Assembly: GCA_937925645.1 (NCBI GenBank)
Contig: CALAMB010000103.1
Location: forward strand, 1-21,395
Reading direction: 5' to 3'
DNA from: an uncultured Acidobacteriota bacterium
Lineage (GTDB): Bacteria > Acidobacteriota > JAAYUB01
DNA: 21,395 nucleotides
Both the position numbers and the translations under genes were made by a program. Shown here piece after piece: positions 9,079-16,048 of this stretch. The first letter of the stretch is position 1; each line of letters opens with the position of its first letter. The notes under the pieces were generated by a model that did no database searches, was not told where the DNA came from, and saw nothing but the letters and a program-made list of their open reading frames with translations.

Positions 9079-12000
9079 TTATTCCGCTTTGGGCTCGCCT
9101 GAACTGGCCGAGCGCGCGCAACGGAATCCCACGGAGAAGTCGATCCAGTTGCCCGGCAACGCGTTGCGCCAGTGGATGCGCATGCAGCCCGGCCCCGTGT
9201 GCCAGCCGCCGCCCCGGATGACCCGGAAACGGCCTGTATCCGGCCCCGGCGGGTTGTGCGTGGGGGCTCGGCGGGCATAATCCGGGTCGTATCGGTCCTC
9301 GACCCACTCGGCGACGTTTCCGGACATGTCATGCAGACCCCACGCATTGGGGGGATAGCTGCCCACCGCCACGGGCGCACCCTTGTGGGATCGGGCGTAG
9401 TTGCAGTCGGCGGGGGTGATCGTGTCACCCCAGTAGAAATCGCCCGTGGTCCCGGCTCGGGCGGCGTATTCCCATTCCGCTTCGGTGGGCAGGCGCTTGC
9501 CGGCCCATTCGGCGAAGTCGTGGGCATCCTGCCAACTGACGCCGACGATCGGGTAGTTGCCATAGGCCTCGGTGGCCCGGTAGCGCTCCTGACCCCATAA
9601 CTCAGGCAGGGCTCGGCCGGTCGCCCGGCAGAACTCAAGGTACCGGGCGTTGGTGACCTCATGTTTGTCAATGAAGAAAGCGTCCAGACTGACCTCCCGG
9701 CCGGGATTGTCCCCAGTGGCACCGGAGCGGCCCATGCGGAAGGTGCCGGCGGCGATGAGCACCTCCTCGACGGATGAAGCGCCCGCATCCCGTGAGGCGT
9801 GACCGGCGGGACGTGCGGCCGCCTGTTCGATGGCGACCGTGAAACGCGCTTCCGGATGCGGCCCTTTCGCCTTCACCGCGTCTCCCTTGAACACCGCCCA
9901 GCCGCCCAGGTCGCGCTGGAACCGGCGGGTCATGGCGTGGAGCTGGAGTTGGGAATTGGCGGCGAACAGGTAGAGGACCCGTTTCGGATTGAAGGGATTG
10001 GGGAGCACGAGCACCAGCCCGTCGTCCGGATCGGCATAGACGCGGTCCTGCCAGCGGAACCAATTGCGGCCGAACGCGGCCGGCAGACGGCCCGACTGGG
10101 CGAGACCTGCGGCCAGCGCGTTGTCGCTGGGGCTGCCCAGGACGATCAGGTCGTGCGCGGCCGCGTCCGCCGCCGAGAGTTCGCAGTCCTTGCGCACCGG
10201 CGCCATGATCTCGGCGTACGCGTCGGCCAGCGTGAGGGCCCAGCGGTCGGCGGCGGAGTGGTTCGCCTCCACCTGCCGGGTTGTCCCGTAGACGATACAG
10301 GTGTCGTGGAAGTCGTCGATGAAATTGGACCAGGTGTAGAACCGTTCCCGGTTCACGGGGATGTCGAAGCCGGGGTTGAAGGTGATCGCGTCGGGTGGTT
10401 CCGTCAGCGTGAAGCGGAACTCCTGGTCCGGCGCGTCGACTTCCAGAATCTCATAGCGGACCTTCTGACCCGTCCGGATGGCCAGGGTGGTGATGAAGTG
10501 GTACGGCTGTCCGGTCTGGCGGACGGTTACGGTGAGCTCGACACCCGACTCGGTGGGCGGCGAGACGGATGCGGAGACCAGGGGAGCCGGCAGGTCGTCC
10601 CGGTCGGTCCACTGGCGAACGAACGCGGTCAGCTCGCGATCGGCGGCCAGGCCGGCCGTCGCGATGAACTGGGCGGTGGTCATGGGCGCGTCGGCGTATC
10701 GCTCATGCACCGCGCCCATGACCCCGGCGAACGCCTCGTTGCCCAGCAGGAGCCGAAGCTGGTGGAGCAGGTAGGTGCCCTTGATGCGCGGCACCTGGTA
10801 CGGCGTGTACCGGTCGTACGCCCGGCGGGCCGCGGCGGGGGCCAGCGCGCCCTCCCGGGAGGTCAGGTACAGGTACCGGTCATTGAGTTCGCCGAAGGTC
10901 CGAAGCAGTTGGGTCTGCGCGTCCGCGGCCTTCTCCGGCAAGTCCCGCAGGATCCGCCAGTAAGCGGCCGAGCCGGAGACGAACCAGTTGTCGGCGTCGC
11001 TGGCCGGCGCCACGGTGTTGTGCCACAGCCGCTCGCGCGGGTAGGCCAGCCAGTCGGCGATCGCCTGCCGGTCCGCCTCCGGATCGGCCGGGCGGTCCGG
11101 CGGCTTCGGCGCGTGGGCCCGGGCGGCATGCAACCGCTCGGTGATGACAATGGGGCTGAAGGCCGTCCAGCCCAGGGCCAGGTGCGGCCGCGCGCCCGGC
11201 AGGTCGGGGATCCAGCGGCCGCCGACGGTTTTGTCCCGCAAGGTGGCCTTGCCGTGGTGCGCCAGGAAGACGAGCTGTTCGGCCATCTCGGCGGTGATGA
11301 CCTTGGCGTCGCAGGCGTGGGCGCGGTTGATGGGCGACGAGGCGGCGAGGTTCACCGCGGCGATGGAATCGATGCGGCCGTCGCCATAGCGGCGATAGAA
11401 TTCGTTGAAGGCGACGTCGCGGTTCCAGGCTCCGAACGCGAGGTCGTACGGGGCGTTTTCGGGGTGGGTGACGTACTCCCGCGTCACCGCCGGGTCGCGG
11501 TTGTTATTGTTGGCCCAGATGAAGTCACGCAGGCCGCCCGGCGTGTCCGCGGCGGCGGCGGCAGAGCCGGTGCGCCACAACCGCGAGGCGCGGGTGCCCA
11601 GCAGCAGGACGGCGCCCTCGTCGGTCTTGGCGTCGGCCATGGTCCAGTCGTTGGTGTACATCCCGTTGTTGTGCTCGCGCAGGATGGCGCAGGCCTCGTC
11701 GATGCTCGACGCGTACTGGGCGGCCTTGCGGATGCGGTTCGCCTGGGGCGTGCCGTCGGCGTTGAAGGGGGTTTGCCCCACCGTGGTTTCCCCGATGACG
11801 ATGCCGGCCGCGTTGACGTAGAAGTCCGCGCCGGAATGGATGCCGCCCGGGAACGTCTGGTACACCAGCCGGTGGCCGGCGACGGGCTGGACGTCGACGA
11901 TGAGGTTCCAGTGGACGCCCGTGTAGCCGTTCCACATGAAGAGCTGGTTGAAGACGAACCGGCCGTCGGTGGTGGCTGAGCGGGTGGCCACCATGGAGGA

Positions 12001-13122
12001 GCAGCGGTTCCGGTCGGCCGGGACGTCCATCTCCTCTTCCGGTTTCAGGAATTTCTTGCCGCTCAGCGCGTGGGGGGTGCGGTCCAGCGCGTCCTCCATG
12101 CTGTCGAGATCGATGAAGGAATTGATCGTTACGATGTCCACCAGATCCAGCGGGCGGCTGTCATAACGGGCGCCGGCGGCGGCTGCCCCGTCGGCGATGC
12201 CGCGCATCTCCAGGAGGAATTCCTCGTCGAACTTGCGCAGGAACAGGGCGTCCGCCATGAAGCGCAGCTGCTGCCAGCCGCGGGCGGGCTCCTGGGCGTG
12301 GCGCTGCACGGCCAGCTTGGACAGGTACTGGACGATCTCGTCGGCGACCAGCGTCCCGTACTGGTAGCCGCGGGCGTACGGCTCGCCCTCGATGTGGACA
12401 AAGGTCCAGCCCTGGTCGTCGTAGCGGTAGGCCGGCCCGTGCCAGCGGACCGTTTCCAGGGGGATGAACTCGGCGATGTCCGCGACCTCCTCGAGGCGCA
12501 TGTCGTCGAACCAGGCCCGACCCGTAGCGGTGCCATTGCGCCCCAGGTGGAGCTGGACGCGGTCCACGCCTTTCGTGGCGATGAAGACCGTGCTCACCTC
12601 GGTCCAGTCGGAATCGGCGCCCACGGCCGGGGCGTGGTTGGTGAACGGAAAGGAGAGCATGCTCAGGGTGGCGGGCACGGCGGTGGGATAGCGGCTCAGC
12701 GAATCGGACATCGCCCCCTCGGTCCGGATCCAGCCACTGAGCCGGTAGATGCGCCCGACGGTCAGCCGGACCGGTTCCGAGGCGACGGTGACGCGCTCCG
12801 GCCGGGGACAGTCAATGAGCAGACTGGCCGTGCCGGCGCGGCGGACGGCCGAGCTGCGGCTGACCGCGACCGCCCCGGGCGGCGCTGGCTCGGTGACCTG
12901 CCAGCCCGCGGGCAGCGTACCGCGGCCGGCGGCCTCGAAGCCGGAGTTGGTCACGACCGGCGGTTGGCCGGCGACCGTCGGCGCCGCCTGGGGCGTCGCC
13001 CACAGGGTGGCGCCCAACGAGATCAAGACGGCTCCAAGGGCCGTCGCAAACCGGTGCAGACGTCCCGCGCTCGCGAGCCATGCAGCGGGGGATGGGAACA
13101 GGCATCGGTCGGATTGCATCAT
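9079..13122 (-). CDS. Giant secreted multidomain protein: C45/Ntn-type hydrolase + degenerate M1-like region + SUMF1/FGE-like domain
   Basis: A 1347-residue protein, numbered from the ATG at 13122; the next ATG at 13119 has better spacing (seven bases) to AAGGAG. An N-terminal signal peptide ends near residue 47. Residues about 55-212 look like a carbohydrate-binding/jelly-roll module (VVTNSGFEAAGRG, GRAWFDDMRLEE). Residues about 235-665 resemble C45 autoproteolytic acyltransferase/hydrolase proteins: EGEPYARGYQYG (245-256), then RCSSM with Cys374 as likely nucleophile, then GGIHSGADFYVNAAGIVIGET. Residues about 690-845 match the C-terminal half of M1 peptidases (WFVSGSAAYW, KGTYLLHQLRLLLGNEAF) but have no HExxH. 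Residues about 925-1080 form an unassigned region (DLIVLGSPSDNALA). Residues 1117-1337 are a SUMF1/FGE-sulfatase-type domain (IDKHEVTN, RLPTEAEWEYAAR, GNVAEWVED, VGFRCA). It starts 22 bases after tag. The substrate is unknown; an amide or lipid hydrolase acting outside the cytoplasm is an inference. Confidence 0.88.
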   Translation of the reverse strand: MMQSDRCLFPSPAAWLASAGRLHRFATALGAVLISLGATLWATPQAAPTVAGQPPVVTNSGFEAAGRGTLPAGWQVTEPAPPGAVAVSRSSAVRRAGTASLLIDCPRPERVTVASEPVRLTVGRIYRLSGWIRTEGAMSDSLSRYPTAVPATLSMLSFPFTNHAPAVGADSDWTEVSTVFIATKGVDRVQLHLGRNGTATGRAWFDDMRLEEVADIAEFIPLETVRWHGPAYRYDDQGWTFVHIEGEPYARGYQYGTLVADEIVQYLSKLAVQRHAQEPARGWQQLRFMADALFLRKFDEEFLLEMRGIADGAAAAGARYDSRPLDLVDIVTINSFIDLDSMEDALDRTPHALSGKKFLKPEEEMDVPADRNRCSSMVATRSATTDGRFVFNQLFMWNGYTGVHWNLIVDVQPVAGHRLVYQTFPGGIHSGADFYVNAAGIVIGETTVGQTPFNADGTPQANRIRKAAQYASSIDEACAILREHNNGMYTNDWTMADAKTDEGAVLLLGTRASRLWRTGSAAAAADTPGGLRDFIWANNNNRDPAVTREYVTHPENAPYDLAFGAWNRDVAFNEFYRRYGDGRIDSIAAVNLAASSPINRAHACDAKVITAEMAEQLVFLAHHGKATLRDKTVGGRWIPDLPGARPHLALGWTAFSPIVITERLHAARAHAPKPPDRPADPEADRQAIADWLAYPRERLWHNTVAPASDADNWFVSGSAAYWRILRDLPEKAADAQTQLLRTFGELNDRYLYLTSREGALAPAAARRAYDRYTPYQVPRIKGTYLLHQLRLLLGNEAFAGVMGAVHERYADAPMTTAQFIATAGLAADRELTAFVRQWTDRDDLPAPLVSASVSPPTESGVELTVTVRQTGQPYHFITTLAIRTGQKVRYEILEVDAPDQEFRFTLTEPPDAITFNPGFDIPVNRERFYTWSNFIDDFHDTCIVYGTTRQVEANHSAADRWALTLADAYAEIMAPVRKDCELSAADAAAHDLIVLGSPSDNALAAGLAQSGRLPAAFGRNWFRWQDRVYADPDDGLVLVLPNPFNPKRVLYLFAANSQLQLHAMTRRFQRDLGGWAVFKGDAVKAKGPHPEARFTVAIEQAAARPAGHASRDAGASSVEEVLIAAGTFRMGRSGATGDNPGREVSLDAFFIDKHEVTNARYLEFCRATGRALPELWGQERYRATEAYGNYPIVGVSWQDAHDFAEWAGKRLPTEAEWEYAARAGTTGDFYWGDTITPADCNYARSHKGAPVAVGSYPPNAWGLHDMSGNVAEWVEDRYDPDYARRAPTHNPPGPDTGRFRVIRGGGWHTGPGCMRIHWRNALPGNWIDFSVGFRCARSASSGEPKAE

Positions 13123-13144
13123 CTCACTCCTTCAGATACTGGAC

Positions 13145-13738
13145 TCAGCCAATTGAACGCGCAGTCAGCCGCCGGATTTCCCCGTGCCGGTAACAGCTCA
13201 CGAGGTGGTCGTTCACCATGCCGGTGGCCTGCATGTGGGAATACACGACGACGGGCCCCGTGAAGCGGAAACCGAGCCGGCGCATTTCGCGGCTGATCGT
13301 CACCGCCAGCGGCGTCTGGGCGGGCAGCTCCCGAAGCTCCCGCCACCGGTTGACAATGGGACGGCCGTCGGTGAACGACCAGATCCACCGGTCGAAACTG
13401 CCATGCGCCGCCTGCACCTCGAGGAACACCCGGGCGTTGGCGATGGCCGCGTCCACCTTCAGCCGGTTGCGGACGATGCCGGCGTCCGCCAGCAGCCGCC
13501 GCCGGTCCCGTTCATTGAAACGGGCCACCCGTTCCGGATCGAAGCCGGCGAAAGCGCGCCGGAAATTCTCCCGCTTTTTCAGGATGGTCAGCCAGCTCAG
13601 GCCGGCCTGAAAAGTTTCCAGAACGAGGAATTCAAACAGTCCGCGGTCGTCGTGCCGGGGTACGCCCCACTCCAAGTCGTGGTATGCTAGATAGAGCGGA
13701 TCGCCCAGACACCAGGCGCAACGCTTTTTGTCGTCCAC
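13145..13738 (-). CDS. tag: DNA-3-methyladenine glycosylase I
   Basis: A 197-residue cytoplasmic base-excision repair enzyme that removes 3-methyladenine from alkylated DNA. The whole family pattern is present. The four zinc ligands known from E. coli Tag (Cys4, His17, His175, Cys179) correspond to Cys7, His20, His178 and Cys182 here, all at a constant offset of three. The active-site Glu38 and Trp46 correspond to Glu41 and Trp49 in LETFQAGLSWLTIL. Length is close to the E. coli enzyme. The start is GTG at 13738, with GGGAGGAG five bases upstream. The gene is followed 22 bases later by the giant secreted protein, so they may share a transcript although they have no evident functional link. 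It is divergent from the beta-helix gene. Confidence 0.96.
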   Translation of the reverse strand: MDDKKRCAWCLGDPLYLAYHDLEWGVPRHDDRGLFEFLVLETFQAGLSWLTILKKRENFRRAFAGFDPERVARFNERDRRRLLADAGIVRNRLKVDAAIANARVFLEVQAAHGSFDRWIWSFTDGRPIVNRWRELRELPAQTPLAVTISREMRRLGFRFTGPVVVYSHMQATGMVNDHLVSCYRHGEIRRLTARSIG

Positions 13739-13891
13739 ACACGCTCCTCCCGCCCGTTGCCGCGCTTCCGGGGCGGTTCGTCTGGCAGTATACGATATCC
13801 GGGTGAAAAGTTCTGTCGCGGCTGTCTATTTGGAACGGGAATTCAAGAGACATTTACGGATTCGCCACTTCACGGTTTACAGGAGGCCAAT
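13739..13891. promoter_or_regulatory. Divergent intergenic region between tag and the beta-helix gene
   Basis: These 153 bases must hold the promoters of both genes. For tag, a minus-strand TATACT (13792-13787, 5 of 6 to TATAAT) is a candidate -10, but no good -35 lies at 16-18 bases. For the plus-strand gene I see only a strong ribosome site (AGGAGG, 13881-13886) and no convincing promoter. Confidence 0.35.
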
Positions 13892-15229
13892 ATGAACACT
13901 GCGAGGGTGTTAGCCGTTTGCGTCGGCGTGATCGCCGTGCTGGGGATGATGGTCCCGGTTCATGGCGCGGTGGGCGCGCTGCTGAATCCGGCCGGCGGCA
14001 AGGTGTGGTACGTATCGGCGCAGGCCGGCAACAACAGCAATCCCGGCACGCAGCAACAACCGTTCAAGAACATCGACAAGGCGATCAAGGTCGCCCAGGC
14101 CGGCGACACGGTGGCGGTTGCGGAAGGCGTCTACAGCGGCACCTTCAACATCGGCTATCTGGCGATCGACAAGCCGCTCAAGCTGTACGGCAGTTTCGCC
14201 CGGGACTTCTCGGCGCGCGACATCCGGCGCACGCCCACCCTGTTCCAGCCCGACAACGCCAGCGCGGGCAACGCCCGGAAAGCCGTGCTCACCTTCACGC
14301 GCGAAATTGACGGGGCGGTGGTCGACGGCTTTGTCTTCGACATGGGCCTCCGGAACGCCTACTCGCCGGTCGAGGGAAAACCGGCCGGGTGCGAGACGGG
14401 CATGCTGCTGCTGCCGCCGGAGAAAGGCCCCGCGGCCAACGCCACGGTGACGGAACCCATCCTGTCGGTGCCCAGCGCGGCCAACGGCGGCACGCTCCTC
14501 ATCCAGAACAACGCGTTCATCAACGGCGCCAGTTTCGGCGTGCAGATCGGCCTGCGCAGCGGGACCTGCCGCATCCTCAACAACGTCTTCGTGGCCAACC
14601 GCATGGCGGCCATCGAGGTGTACGGCACCTGCCGGAGCACCGGCGGCCCCAAGACGCTGGCCTTGTGCGGCCAGGTGGAGGTCGCCTACAACACGATCCT
14701 GTTCAGCTGGAGCCGCATCAAGGATTTCAAGGATATGGGATATGGCGTGCGGGTGATGACCAAGCTGGAATACAACATCCACCACAACATCATCGGCGGC
14801 AACATCCAGGGCGGCGTGGACCACACCCGGTTCAACAAGAACGAATGGGTGCGGATGGACGACAACGTGTTCTTCGTCAACAAGACGGCGGACCTGTCGT
14901 TCAGCCCGGCCAGCAACACCATGCTGGATCTCCGGGTCAACCAGTTCGGGGACCTGGAATTCGCCAGCGCCCGCGGCAATCGGGACGAGATCCCGAAGAC
15001 ACTGCCCGTCGACAAAAGCTACCTGGAAGGCTACCTGAGCGCGCGGTATTCGGAGCAGGCGGACTTCGACCGGAATTCGCCGGCCAACCAGTGGCGGTCC
15101 ATCCTGGGCCTCAACCTGCAGGGCAAGCTGACCACGAAGGTCTCGATGTTCGGCAACCGCTATGCCTGGCAGAAGGCGCTGGAGCTGTTCGGGGCGGTGC
15201 CCGGCGTCGGGGCCCAGTCGCTCCGCTGA
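13892..15229 (+). CDS. Secreted right-handed parallel beta-helix protein
   Basis: A 445-residue protein with an N-terminal signal peptide (hydrophobic residues about 6-24, likely cleavage after VHG). The mature N-terminus has the motif usual in DUF1565/pectin-lyase-fold proteins: WYVSAQAGNNSNPGT, then a PFKNIDKAIKVAQAGDTVAVAEGVY segment. The middle shows repeated short strands rich in Asn and Ile/Val with turns such as NNAFINGA, NNVFVANR, YNTILFS and HHNIIGGN, as expected for coils of a beta-helix. No catalytic set of a pectate or polysaccharide lyase could be confirmed, so the role may be glycan binding or cleavage, or structural. The ATG at 13892 is chosen because AGGAGG lies five bases upstream and the signal peptide starts there; the longer frame from 13757 adds residues unlike a protein N-terminus. 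It is a single-gene unit, converging on the methyltransferase. Confidence 0.88.
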   Translation: MNTARVLAVCVGVIAVLGMMVPVHGAVGALLNPAGGKVWYVSAQAGNNSNPGTQQQPFKNIDKAIKVAQAGDTVAVAEGVYSGTFNIGYLAIDKPLKLYGSFARDFSARDIRRTPTLFQPDNASAGNARKAVLTFTREIDGAVVDGFVFDMGLRNAYSPVEGKPAGCETGMLLLPPEKGPAANATVTEPILSVPSAANGGTLLIQNNAFINGASFGVQIGLRSGTCRILNNVFVANRMAAIEVYGTCRSTGGPKTLALCGQVEVAYNTILFSWSRIKDFKDMGYGVRVMTKLEYNIHHNIIGGNIQGGVDHTRFNKNEWVRMDDNVFFVNKTADLSFSPASNTMLDLRVNQFGDLEFASARGNRDEIPKTLPVDKSYLEGYLSARYSEQADFDRNSPANQWRSILGLNLQGKLTTKVSMFGNRYAWQKALELFGAVPGVGAQSLR

Positions 15230-15246
15230 TCGCATCCGCCGGGGGA

Positions 15247-15269
15247 CGGACGGCCGGGCGGGCCGTCCG
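15247..15269. terminator. GC-rich stem-loop between convergent genes (possible bidirectional terminator)
   Basis: A perfect nine-base-pair stem, CGGACGGCC and GGCCGTCCG, with the five-base loop GGGCG, lies in the 42-base gap between the beta-helix gene stop and the methyltransferase stop. No T-run follows closely on either side, so it is an atypical intrinsic terminator or an mRNA 3' end stabiliser. Confidence 0.5.
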
Positions 15270-15271
15270 CC

Positions 15272-16048
15272 CTAAGCCTGGCGTGATTGTTTTCGGACAA
15301 CCAGTAAAAACTGTTCGGAATGTTCGGGATCGAAGGGGCGGCCGTCATAGCCGCCCCATCGTTCCAGCTCGAGAAACCCCGCGTCGGCGGCCATTGCCAT
15401 CAGGCGGTCTGGACCGATGGGGCGCTGGGCGGCGGTGAGCACCTGCGTGTCCGTCCGGCCGTCGTCTGAGCGGCTGACCGCGACCAGGTGCAGGTCGATG
15501 ACGGACGCGTGGTGGTGAAACACCCGCAGGGTGGTGACGGGGCGTCCGTCGATCTCCACGATCATCGCCGGCATGATCTTCAACCCCGCGGCGACCACGC
15601 GATCCCAGTTGAACACGTGCACCACCGCGACACCGCCGGGACGCAGCACGCGGTGCATGGCGCGCCATGCCGCCGCCACGTCGTCGTCGCTGGGCGCCAG
15701 GGTGAGGGAATTGCCGATGCACAGGACGGCATCGAAGGCCGCCGCCGGACCGAACGCCGCGTCCAGCCCGGTGAACGAGGCCGTCCGGAAATCGGCGGCG
15801 ACGCCGGCGGCGCGGGCGTTGGCCCGGGCGGCCTCGATCATCCGCGGCGAGAGGTCGGAGCCGCCGGCCAGGTAACCCCACTGGTTGAGGGCGATCACGT
15901 GCCGGCCCGTGCCGCAGGCGCAGTCGAGCACGGTCCGGACGCCCTCCCGCTCGAACAGCCGGCGCAGGAACGGCCCCTCCCTGGCCAGGCGGGTCTCCCA
16001 GGGGAACATCCGATCATAGACTTCCGAGAATTCGTTGAACACGGTCAT
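15272..16048 (-). CDS. Class I SAM-dependent methyltransferase
   Basis: A 258-residue cytoplasmic methyltransferase of the Rossmann (class I) fold. Motif I is VLDCACGTGRHVIAL (40-54), the acidic loop is SDLS (64-67) where SAM ribose binding is expected, FDAVLCIGNSL (105-115) is motif IV-like, and LRPGG (135-139) is the motif V-type turn. The N-terminus (FNEFSEVYDRMFPWE) is common in small-molecule methyltransferases of the Methyltransf_25/11 type. The substrate cannot be read from sequence. Its ATG overlaps the stop of the upstream radical SAM gene (ATGA, 16048-16045), so the two are translationally coupled and may act in one pathway. It ends with TAG at 15274-15272, next to the convergent stem-loop. 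Confidence 0.9.
   Translation of the reverse strand: MTVFNEFSEVYDRMFPWETRLAREGPFLRRLFEREGVRTVLDCACGTGRHVIALNQWGYLAGGSDLSPRMIEAARANARAAGVAADFRTASFTGLDAAFGPAAAFDAVLCIGNSLTLAPSDDDVAAAWRAMHRVLRPGGVAVVHVFNWDRVVAAGLKIMPAMIVEIDGRPVTTLRVFHHHASVIDLHLVAVSRSDDGRTDTQVLTAAQRPIGPDRLMAMAADAGFLELERWGGYDGRPFDPEHSEQFLLVVRKQSRQA

Noticed and set aside
7326..9788. Open frame of 820 codons on the minus strand across the end of the secreted protein and the kinase
   Set aside because: It is in another frame of both genes. It crosses the kinase promoter and its translation is Arg/Pro-rich without domains.
9799..11979. Open frame of 726 codons on the plus strand, antisense to the giant secreted protein
   Set aside because: The sense frame holds several conserved motifs. 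The antisense product is low-complexity Gly/Val/Arg sequence.
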